This document shows, piece after piece, positions 1-5,452 of a stretch of DNA of 10,620 nucleotides (within the stretch, counting starts at the first letter, position 1; each line of letters begins with the position of its first letter). This DNA is from Phycisphaerales bacterium. Lineage in GTDB: Bacteria > Planctomycetota > Phycisphaerae > Phycisphaerales > UBA1924. The notes under the pieces were generated by a model. That model worked only from the letters and a program-made list of their open reading frames with translations. It ran no database searches and was not told where the DNA came from. Position numbers and translations under genes: made by a program. The stretch is from the NCBI GenBank assembly GCA_030680655.1, contig JAUXUZ010000154.1, forward strand, positions 1 through 10,620, in the 5' to 3' direction.

Positions 1-619
1 CCAGGCGCGTGACGTGCTCGTCACGCGCGTGGGCGACGTGAAGATGCACTACGTCACCGAGCGCTGGCTCGGTGGCACGCTGACCAACTTCCGGACCATC
101 CGCAGCCGCCTCAAGCGCTTCGAAGAGCTCGAGGCGATCGAGACGGCCGACAACTTCGCAAGCTACTCCAAGAAGATGGAGTCGCAGCTCAAGCGCGAGC
201 TGGCCAAGATCCGGCGCAACCTCGCCGGCATCCGCGGCATGGACAAGCTGCCCGGCGCGCTGGTCGTCATCGACACCAAGCGTGAGACCAGCTCGCTCAA
301 GGAAGCCAAGAAGCTCGGCATCCCGACGATCTGCCTCATCGACACCGACGGCGAGCCGGACCTTGCCGACATCGCCATCCCCGGCAACGACGACTCGATG
401 CGTTCGATCGACGTGGTCGTCCGCGAGCTCTGCCTGGCGATCGCCGAGGGCAAGCAGCAGCGGGCCCAGTCGCGCGAGAACGCCAGCGGCAGCGCCCCCA
501 ACGCCGGCGATCAGGGCGGCGACGGCGGCCCCCGCCGCAGCCGCCGCAGCCAGTTCCGCGCCGACGAGCCCGGGTTCGTTCCCGCCGCTCCCGCCGCAGC
601 GCCTGCCGCCGCTCAGTAA
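1..619 (+). CDS. rpsB: 30S ribosomal protein S2, C-terminal part (5' end outside window)
   Basis: Small-subunit ribosomal protein S2, which binds 16S rRNA near the head-body junction and helps recruit S1. The reading frame is open from base 2 with no start in view, so about the first third of the protein is missing; 205 residues are visible. Diagnostic S2 motifs appear in order: RWLGGTLTNF, a basic helical segment, GGI-type RNLAGIRGM, LPGALVVIDTKRE, EAKKLGIPTICLIDTDGEPD and IPGNDDSMRSI. These align throughout with the E. coli protein as I remember it. After the conserved core the protein continues for about 50 residues of Gly/Arg- then Pro/Ala-rich low complexity, ending in alternating P and A; this tail is longer than in E. 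coli. tsf follows on the same strand 158 bases later, the classical rpsB-tsf order. Identity is secure; the tail's role is unknown. Confidence 0.97.
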   Translation, partial: QARDVLVTRVGDVKMHYVTERWLGGTLTNFRTIRSRLKRFEELEAIETADNFASYSKKMESQLKRELAKIRRNLAGIRGMDKLPGALVVIDTKRETSSLKEAKKLGIPTICLIDTDGEPDLADIAIPGNDDSMRSIDVVVRELCLAIAEGKQQRAQSRENASGSAPNAGDQGGDGGPRRSRRSQFRADEPGFVPAAPAAAPAAAQ

Positions 620-626
620 GCAACCC

Positions 627-651
627 CCGTGCGCAGCCCAGCAGCGCACGG
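627..651 (+). other. Perfect 8-bp hairpin between rpsB and tsf
   Basis: Arms CCGTGCGC (627-634) and GCGCACGG (644-651) are exact reverse complements around a 9-base loop, starting 7 bases after the rpsB stop codon. No T-run follows, so it is not a canonical Rho-independent terminator. It could be an mRNA-stabilising 3' structure, a processing site, or a partial attenuator that sets the S2:EF-Ts ratio. The hairpin is seen directly; the role is inference. Confidence 0.5.
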
Positions 652-766
652 TCTGTACCGGTTCGAACACCGCCGCGGCACGCCGTGACGCGTGCCCGGC
701 TCAACGGGATCATTCTCAACTTGACGCGGCCCGCCTCCCCCTCTCCCACCGCGTCGTTCGCTCGAC

Positions 767-771
767 AGGAG
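767..771 (+). promoter_or_regulatory. Ribosome binding site of tsf
   Basis: AGGAG lies 6 bases before the ATG at 778. It decides the start against an in-frame upstream GTG/ATG-type extension to 685, whose 31 extra residues do not look like EF-Ts. Confidence 0.8.
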
Positions 772-777
772 CCATCA

Positions 778-1584
778 ATGGAAATCACAGCAGCGACCGT
801 TATGCAGCTTCGCAACAAGACCGGCCTCTCGATGATGGAGTGCAAGAAGGCGCTCGTCGAGGCCGGCGGTGACATGGACAAGGCCGAGGACATCCTCCGC
901 AAGGCGATGAAGGGCAAGCTCGACGCCAAGGGCGACAAGCCCTCGGGCGAGGGGCGCGTTGCGATCGCTATGGGCGCTAAGGGGGCGTCGCTGATCGAGC
1001 TCCGCGCCAACACCGACTTCACCACCAAGAACGAGTCCTTCATCAACCTGGCTCAGCGTCTGGCGGACGCCGCTCTGCTCGCCCCGGTCGGCGCGTACAC
1101 GCCCGCCGCAGCTGAGCAGGCCGCCATCGACGACCTGCGCATCAAGACCGGCGAGACGATCGCCCTCGCCCGCGGCCAGCACGTCGCCGGCGGGGCGAGC
1201 GTGGTCTTTGGCGCGTATGTTCACCACGACGGCAAGACGGGCGCCCTGGCCCGTGCCGAAGGTGACGTCACCCCCGAGACGCTCAAGCAGGTCTGCATGC
1301 ACATCGTCGCAGCGACGCCGACACCCAAGGGCGTCAGCGCGACCGACATCCCCGCGGCGATCGTTGACCGCGAGCGTAAGTTCCGCATCGAGCAGGCCAT
1401 GGAGAGCGGCAAGCCCAAGGAGATCGCCGAGAAGATGGTCGAGGGCGGCATGCGCAAGTTCTTCGAGGAGATCTCGCTGCTCGAGCAGCCGTACGTGCTC
1501 GACCCGACCAAGAAGGTCAAGGACCTGGTCGGCCCGGCCAAGGTCACCAACTTCTGGCGCTGGGCCGTCGGCGAGCAGGTCTGA
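778..1584 (+). CDS. tsf: Translation elongation factor Ts
   Basis: Guanine nucleotide exchange factor that regenerates EF-Tu-GTP in the cytoplasm. The 268-residue product starts with the N-terminal UBA-like module (residues 1-45: VMQLRNKTGLSMMECKKAL, then GGDMDKAEDILRK), the part that docks on EF-Tu. The exchange-loop motif is TDFTTKNESF at 79-88; the canonical form is TDFVAKN or TDFVARN, so V-A is replaced by T-T here while the TDF and KN/F anchors remain. The core domains follow, and the protein ends with FWRWAVGEQV, matching the family's C-terminal FxRxxVGE signature. The start at 778 is set by AGGAG and by the family-typical N-terminus MEITAATV. It lies downstream of rpsB and is closed by a strong terminator, so pyrH and frr, which follow tsf in many bacteria, are not next here. 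Identity is secure. Confidence 0.97.
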   Translation: MEITAATVMQLRNKTGLSMMECKKALVEAGGDMDKAEDILRKAMKGKLDAKGDKPSGEGRVAIAMGAKGASLIELRANTDFTTKNESFINLAQRLADAALLAPVGAYTPAAAEQAAIDDLRIKTGETIALARGQHVAGGASVVFGAYVHHDGKTGALARAEGDVTPETLKQVCMHIVAATPTPKGVSATDIPAAIVDRERKFRIEQAMESGKPKEIAEKMVEGGMRKFFEEISLLEQPYVLDPTKKVKDLVGPAKVTNFWRWAVGEQV

Positions 1585-1621
1585 TCGCCGCCGTTGATCT
1601 GCGGAATCGATGAGCACAGAG

Positions 1622-1643
1622 CCCGGGCCGCCCCGGGTTTTTT
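1622..1643 (+). terminator. Rho-independent terminator after tsf
   Basis: CCCGGG (1622-1627), loop CCGC, CCCGGG (1632-1637), followed at once by six T (1638-1643). It sits 38 bases after the tsf stop and also separates tsf from the convergent gene ending at 1677. Textbook form. Confidence 0.88.
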
Positions 1644-1676
1644 AATGCTGACCGTTGAGCCCGCTCGGAAGAAGCG

Positions 1677-2441
1677 TCACCCGCAGCCGGCGAAGAACCG
1701 GTCGATGAACACGACAAAGTCGTTGTTGTTGAACGCGCCATCGACGCCCGGCACGCCACCGGTTGCGCCGACGTCTGCGCGGGGGTCGGAGGCGAAGAAA
1801 CGGTCGATGAAGACGATGAAGTCGTTGTTGTTGAGCTGCCCGTCGGCAGCGTCTGCGCCCCCTGTTGAACCGATGTCCGATGAGCCACAGGCCTGCGCTG
1901 ACGCCGTCAGCGTGATGTCATCCATCGCCCAATTGACGTACTGGAACGCGCCGGTGCCGTCGGTTGGCGTCAGTTCGACCGTGCGGATCATCGCCGTGGG
2001 CACTGAGATCGTCGCCTGCGTCCACGCGCGGGCAGCGAGCGGCCGGTTGAGCGTCTGTATTGGGTCGGCTCCGCCCGCGCCGACGAGCAGCCGCATCGTG
2101 ACGGCGACATCGGCCGCTAACCAGAACGACACAGACTGCTGTGGCGCTGCAAACTCGAGGCGCTGCGTCGGCGGGAGCGGCGCCCCGGCGCAGCGCACCC
2201 ACACGGCCTGCGAGCCGGAGTGAGGCGGCAGGAACGTCCGGCTCGGCTGGAGCGAGGGGAAGGTGAGGATGTGCCCGCCGGCTGCGGACGAGTTGATGTT
2301 TGTCATGCCGAGGCTGTCGTACTGGCGGAAGAACAACGACTCGGGCGTCGCCAGGAGATAGCTCGGCTGGTCGTCAAAGGTGATGACCGTTCCGCCCGAT
2401 CCGGCGAACGTGGCCGCGAGTGCAGCGCTGTGCAGCAACAT
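1677..2441 (-). CDS. Exported protein with C-terminal tandem dockerin-like (GC-type) motif
   Basis: Probable secreted or surface protein of 254 residues; biochemical function unknown. The start at 2441 is chosen because AGGAG (2449-2453) lies 7 bases upstream and the first ~16 residues (MLLHSAALAATFAG) look like a short signal peptide, though without the usual basic N-terminus; an in-frame extension to 2558 is possible but less likely. Residues ~18-182 are a beta-rich domain beginning VITFDD and ending WAMDDITL, resembling the jelly-roll/PEP-CTERM-type exported domains. Residues 189-220 and 222-254 are two copies of one motif, D[IV]G.TGG...(V)DG..NNNDF[IV]VFIDRFFA, whose Asp/Asn-rich loops followed by a helix resemble type I dockerin calcium loops; the protein ends AGCG. 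I recall this as the GC-type dockerin tail of Phycisphaerae-like planctomycetes. It probably acts as an anchor or sorting domain. Family placement is from memory; the repeat is seen directly. Confidence 0.85.
   Translation of the reverse strand: MLLHSAALAATFAGSGGTVITFDDQPSYLLATPESLFFRQYDSLGMTNINSSAAGGHILTFPSLQPSRTFLPPHSGSQAVWVRCAGAPLPPTQRLEFAAPQQSVSFWLAADVAVTMRLLVGAGGADPIQTLNRPLAARAWTQATISVPTAMIRTVELTPTDGTGAFQYVNWAMDDITLTASAQACGSSDIGSTGGADAADGQLNNNDFIVFIDRFFASDPRADVGATGGVPGVDGAFNNNDFVVFIDRFFAGCG
1680..1877 (-). repeat. Tandem duplicated dockerin-like segment inside the exported protein gene
   Basis: Two in-frame copies of roughly 97 bases encode near-identical motifs sharing NNNDF and VFIDRFFA. 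At DNA level both copies contain cggtcgatgaa (as read on the plus strand) and the stretch aagtcgttgttgttga, so the copies are similar in nucleotides as well as in protein. They are separated by only a few bases. This is an internal domain repeat, not a mobile element. Confidence 0.8.
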
Positions 2442-2469
2442 CGTGAATCTCCTCTCTATCGAGTAGTCA

Positions 2470-2497
2470 AGTCTACCACGGGGTGCCGCTTGTGCAA
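2470..2497 (-). promoter_or_regulatory. Candidate promoter of the dockerin-tailed gene
   Basis: On the minus strand TTGCAC (2492-2497) is followed after 16 bases by TAGACT (2470-2475). The -10-like box matches TATAAT at 4 of 6 positions and the -35-like box matches TTGACA at 3 of 6. It would start transcription about 20-25 bases before the ATG, just ahead of the AGGAG. Position is attractive, matches are modest. Confidence 0.35.
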
Positions 2498-2513
2498 GCA
2501 GAATCACGCCCGC

Positions 2514-2551
2514 GGCGGCGGTGGCGAATCGGTGATTACCGCCCGCCCGCC
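2514..2551 (-). other. GC-rich hairpin downstream of the hydrolase gene
   Basis: GGCGGCGG (2514-2521) can pair with CCGCCCGCC (2543-2551, one bulged base), and a small inner stem CGGT/ACCG lies between. It begins 14 bases after the hydrolase stop codon on the minus strand and lacks a T-run. It may end or protect the hydrolase transcript; low certainty. Confidence 0.3.
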
Positions 2552-2564
2552 AACTCACCGAGCT

Positions 2565-3980
2565 TCACACCCGCCGGTAGGGCTGCGTTGAGTGCCGGTA
2601 GTCAAAGAGCCTGCCGCTGCTCCACTTGAGCCGGATCGTCGCCAGCAGCGTCCGGTGCGGCGCGAAGAAGTCGCGGATGTTATCGGCCTTGATGCTGACC
2701 GAACCGATCTGCTCGTCGGTGAACGATTCGTAACCGACGCGCTGGTTCGTCTCGTTGAGCTGCGGGTGAGCGGAGACGGAGATCTCCAGCGTTTCGTCCG
2801 CACGGTCGATCCGCTTGAACAGCTTCGAGGTGTTGATGTAGAGTGCCCGCAGCGAGGGGTCGTCGCTGTAGTTGTGGACGCTCTCGAGCACGCTTGTGTG
2901 GAAGTACTTGGCCAGAGCGCCGCCGCCGCTGTCCTTGTCGTTCTCGAAGAACTCGACGAGGTAGTCCTTCACCGGCCGGTCGCCTGTGCCGGCCGCTTCG
3001 CCCTGGTCATCGACGCACCTGACGGCCAGGTTCTGGTAGCCGTCCTGCTTCTGGGAAGTCGCGTCGGTGACCTCCTGCAGTTCGTCGCACCAGGCGTTGA
3101 AGCCCGCGTCGGTCACGGTGACCGCCCGCGAGATCAGCTCCAACAGCGGCGCTCGCAATGAGGGCGGGGTCTCGTTGCCGGTGATGGTCGAGTGGTTGTA
3201 CTTCTCGAGGAAGCCGAAGGCTGTGCGCCCTGTGGAAGGTTCCATCGCAACGGTGGGTCGCTGCGGGTCTTTGGAGAAGTCGATGGTCGCGCGGGCGCAG
3301 TCCATGTTCGCGGTCGAGACGCGGACGGTGCCGTCGCCGCCGTCCTCGTTGGCCATCGCTGCCAGTCCGTCGTACCCCTTGTTGCCCACCAGCACCGTGC
3401 AGAGGCACCTGCCCTTGCGGTAGAGCTGGCCGTCGCCGGTTTCGAACCGGTCGCTCATCGCCAGGCTCCACGTGAACGGAGAGGCGAGTTCAAGCCCCTT
3501 GAGGATGTACTTGCCGCTCTGGAGCCGCCCGTCGGCGTTCTCCTTCGATCCCTTGAGCACCCGCCCGATGAAGCTCAGCCCCTTGTGGGCCAATGGAGAC
3601 CCGAAGTTCGCCGGCGCGAGCATGCAGAGGTTCTTGACCGGGCAGGGCTCGGGGCCCGTTCCCCGTCCACCGAGAGGCGATCTTGACTTCTCGCGCGTCA
3701 GCCAGTGCAGCCATTGGCGTACCACGAGTGCGCCGGTTGAGTGAACAACCATGTTCACGGCGCCCTCATCCCGCGGCAGGTTGTGGTGCGTCCACGCCCT
3801 GTCGAGCGCGGTGAGCAGATCGGGGAAGCCCACGTGGTCGTTGAGGGTGACGTAGTCGCCCAGCGACACGACAACGGGCTGGCCGCCGCCGGCGGATGAT
3901 CCGCTGAGCGCATCGGCGAGGGGCTGGAACGACTGCGATGTGTCACTGTAGCCGTGGAGGATGACGAGCGGCCTTTGCAT
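2565..3980 (-). CDS. Alpha/beta-hydrolase, lipase/esterase type, no signal peptide
   Basis: Probable serine ester hydrolase of 471 residues; substrate not predictable. The N-terminal ~270 residues have the alpha/beta-hydrolase layout: strand and oxyanion motif LVILHGYSD at 5-13, nucleophile elbow V-H-S-T-G at 79-83 (Ser81), a likely acid Asp216 in GGDGTVRV, and a likely catalytic His263 in YNHSTI. The DG.V acid motif is typical of lipases of the LCAT/PGAP1-like kind. The elbow departs from G-x-S-x-G at its first position. The last ~200 residues are an additional domain ending in beta-rich sequence (ETLEISVSAHP, GSVSIKAD, RTLLATIRLKW), which I do not recognise. There is no signal peptide or membrane segment. 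The start at 3980 has AGGAG (3987-3991) 6 bases upstream. It follows a lipoprotein gene on the same strand by 28 bases, so the two are probably co-transcribed. The hydrolase call is firm, the biological role is open. Confidence 0.85.
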   Translation of the reverse strand: MQRPLVILHGYSDTSQSFQPLADALSGSSAGGGQPVVVSLGDYVTLNDHVGFPDLLTALDRAWTHHNLPRDEGAVNMVVHSTGALVVRQWLHWLTREKSRSPLGGRGTGPEPCPVKNLCMLAPANFGSPLAHKGLSFIGRVLKGSKENADGRLQSGKYILKGLELASPFTWSLAMSDRFETGDGQLYRKGRCLCTVLVGNKGYDGLAAMANEDGGDGTVRVSTANMDCARATIDFSKDPQRPTVAMEPSTGRTAFGFLEKYNHSTITGNETPPSLRAPLLELISRAVTVTDAGFNAWCDELQEVTDATSQKQDGYQNLAVRCVDDQGEAAGTGDRPVKDYLVEFFENDKDSGGGALAKYFHTSVLESVHNYSDDPSLRALYINTSKLFKRIDRADETLEISVSAHPQLNETNQRVGYESFTDEQIGSVSIKADNIRDFFAPHRTLLATIRLKWSSGRLFDYRHSTQPYRRV

Positions 3981-4008
3981 GGGTGTCTCCTGCGCGTGCC
4001 GAGGAGTC

Positions 4009-4761
4009 TTACTTCATCATCGCACTGTTCAGCTCCCTGTTTGCACGGTCTTTGGCCTCTTGCGCGGACTTGGCCAGCTCCGAGACCGCGTCCTTGACGC
4101 TCCCGGCGGTGTAGAAATCGAAGAGGTCGGTAAGCACGGCGTGGAGGGGGCAGCGTCCGTCGTCGAGGTTCTTCAGGTTGTTGCGGACTCTGGACTCCTG
4201 CGAGAGGCGCATCGCTTCCATCTGCTGCAGGATCGCCTGGGTCGTCTGCTCCGCGAGGATGTTCTTGGAGAGCGAGCCTCGGGCGCCAACGCCGAGCGCG
4301 GCGAGGGCCGAGTAGATCGACTTGTCCGAGGCTGCGCCCGTTGCCGCGCCGAGCCCGCCCATCGCCATTGAGAAGAGGTCAAAGCTGGTAGAAATCGCTG
4401 CGGTGAGCTCGTAGACGTCGTCTGTGGTGGCCTCGTGGTAGTGCTTGATCAGCGTGAGGAAGATGTACGCGATTCGGTCGCGCTGCTCGCGGCGCGTAGC
4501 ACCCGTGCTTGCGCCGTACTCGACGTAGAGCTTGCGCAGTGTGTGCTCGAGTGCGTAGGCACCTGTGCGGTCGCCGCGGTACTTGTCAGGAGGCGTGAAG
4601 CTCTCGCCCCAGTGCTTCTTCTCGACCAATCGGATGTCGGTCATCGCGAACGCGGAGAGCACCGGCTCACGGCGGGGCGGAGCCTGGCAGCCAAACGCAG
4701 CGAGCGTCAGGCAGAACACGACAACCAACAGGGCGTGACGCGAGTTGAGATATGCGAGCAT
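4009..4761 (-). CDS. Putative lipoprotein of unknown function, upstream partner of the hydrolase
   Basis: A 250-residue predicted lipoprotein. Residues 1-24 form a signal peptide (hydrophobic core LLVVVFCLTLAAFG) with Cys25 as the likely lipidated residue in A-F-G-C, an imperfect lipobox. The mature part is helical: a basic helix around 70-110, a Gly/Ala-rich stretch (SMAMGGLGAATGAASDKS, 131-148), then ILAEQTTQAILQQMEAMR and a tail with LTDLFDFYTAGSVKDAV. This Gly/Ala stretch followed by xILxxQTxxAIxxxMxxxR and Y.AGS..DA resembles a widespread group of bacterial hypothetical lipoproteins I remember but cannot name. The start at 4761 is chosen for the signal peptide, although the nearest Shine-Dalgarno-like AGGAA is 16 bases away; a start at 4923 with AGGGGG nearby would add 54 residues and bury the signal peptide. 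It lies 28 bases before the hydrolase gene, implying linked function. Function unknown. Confidence 0.75.
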   Translation of the reverse strand: MLAYLNSRHALLVVVFCLTLAAFGCQAPPRREPVLSAFAMTDIRLVEKKHWGESFTPPDKYRGDRTGAYALEHTLRKLYVEYGASTGATRREQRDRIAYIFLTLIKHYHEATTDDVYELTAAISTSFDLFSMAMGGLGAATGAASDKSIYSALAALGVGARGSLSKNILAEQTTQAILQQMEAMRLSQESRVRNNLKNLDDGRCPLHAVLTDLFDFYTAGSVKDAVSELAKSAQEAKDRANRELNSAMMK

Positions 4762-4798
4762 TGGCGACCGACTCTGCTTCCTGCACTCACTTGACTCC

Positions 4799-4827
4799 AA
4801 ACTAACCGGGCACAGTGCTGATTGCAA
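4799..4827 (-). promoter_or_regulatory. Candidate promoter of the lipoprotein-hydrolase pair
   Basis: On the minus strand TTGCAA (4822-4827) is followed after exactly 17 bases by TAGTTT (4799-4804). Each box matches the sigma-70 consensus at about half its positions. Transcription would start about 30 bases before the ATG at 4761. If real, it rules out the longer protein start at 4923. Confidence 0.3.
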
Positions 4828-5112
4828 GTATTCTTCATTCGGATTCCATGACACGAGGGTGAGCCGACAGCCTGCTGTGACCTTCACCCAGAACCTCCGC
4901 CCCACTTTGGCCTGCGTTTTCATCCGTGCCCCCTTCTGTAGTTCGTTCCAGAATCCCCGATTGGCCAGGACGAAGGATACCGAAGTCCTCAAGAGCAAGC
5001 AAACAAAATGCGAACATTTCCAGCAAATCGCCGTTTCTGGCGAATCAGGCGGTCATCCAGGGGAGGCGAGAAGAGGCAGCAGAGCGGATCCCGGTCCCGG
5101 CGCAGCCAGCCA

Positions 5113-5122
5113 ATATCGATAT
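5113..5122. promoter_or_regulatory. AT-rich perfect palindrome, possible operator
   Basis: ATATCGATAT is a perfect 10-base palindrome in a GC-rich setting, about 330 bases upstream of fusA and 350 upstream of the lipoprotein gene. It could be a dimeric regulator site, but palindromes of this length can occur by chance. Confidence 0.2.
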
Positions 5123-5440
5123 GCCCGGCGGTCGCGAAGGGCCTGGCGGGGCTTGCCTCTACCCTTACTCCGCCCTATCCTCTGGGGCTCTGGGCGATCA
5201 TCCGTTGAACTGGATGGAGCACCCTCAGCAATTATGAGCGACGATTCCGACGAGGACGACGACGCGCAGTAATGCAAAGGCCCCCGCCCGCGGGCTGGCC
5301 ATCGCCACTGTCGTTGTTCGCACCGAAGCTCTCGCACCCGCAACCAAATTGATCAACTACCCCCCCGCCCTTGGCCCGGTGCCGCGGACGGGGATCGCAG
5401 ACAAATCTGATTCGCACTACCGGCACCGTCCGGCCCTTTG

Positions 5441-5445
5441 AAGGA
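5441..5445 (+). promoter_or_regulatory. Ribosome binding site of fusA
   Basis: AAGGA lies 7 bases before the ATG at 5453. It supports that ATG over the in-frame TTG at 5438, which would add five residues and overlap the site itself. Confidence 0.75.
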
Positions 5446-5452
5446 ACGCTCT

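Larger units (their letters stand above)
4762..5452. other. Long divergent intergenic region between the lipoprotein gene and fusA
   Basis: About 690 bases with no convincing gene. Reading frames here are short or lack family-like composition and good ribosome binding sites. Part of it (roughly 4780-5040) is visibly less GC-rich than the genes, as expected for promoter DNA. Contents noted: a candidate promoter for the minus-strand pair (4799-4827), a small hairpin TCGCC/GGCGA near 5028-5043, a perfect AT-rich palindrome (5113-5122), and the fusA ribosome binding site (5441-5445). I do not recognise any structured RNA. Confidence 0.6.

Noticed and set aside
775..1617. Minus-strand open frame opposite tsf
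   Set aside because: Same shadow effect; it overlaps the tsf terminator and shows no family motifs.
4009..4998. Longer version of the lipoprotein starting at 4998 or 4923
   Set aside because: It would place the signal peptide and lipobox in the middle of the protein; the 4761 start gives a normal lipoprotein and fits the candidate promoter.
5142..5155. TGGC...TTGC resembling a sigma-54 promoter
   Set aside because: The spacing between the GG and GC elements is two bases too short for sigma-54.
5071..5160. AGAGGCA and TGCCTCT as arms of a long-range stem in the region before fusA
   Set aside because: Seven-base complementarity across about 80 bases is expected by chance in a region this size, and no known RNA motif lies between.
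4745..5272. Plus-strand open frame of 175 codons across the intergenic region, ending in MSDDSDEDDDAQ
   Set aside because: No good ribosome binding site, no protein-like composition, overlaps the lipoprotein start on the other strand, and the acidic 12-residue end alone is too short to support.
5275..5297. GC-rich palindromic cluster GCCCGCGGGC after TAATGCAAA, considered as a terminator
   Set aside because: No T-run on the plus strand and only three T on the minus strand; no gene ends there.
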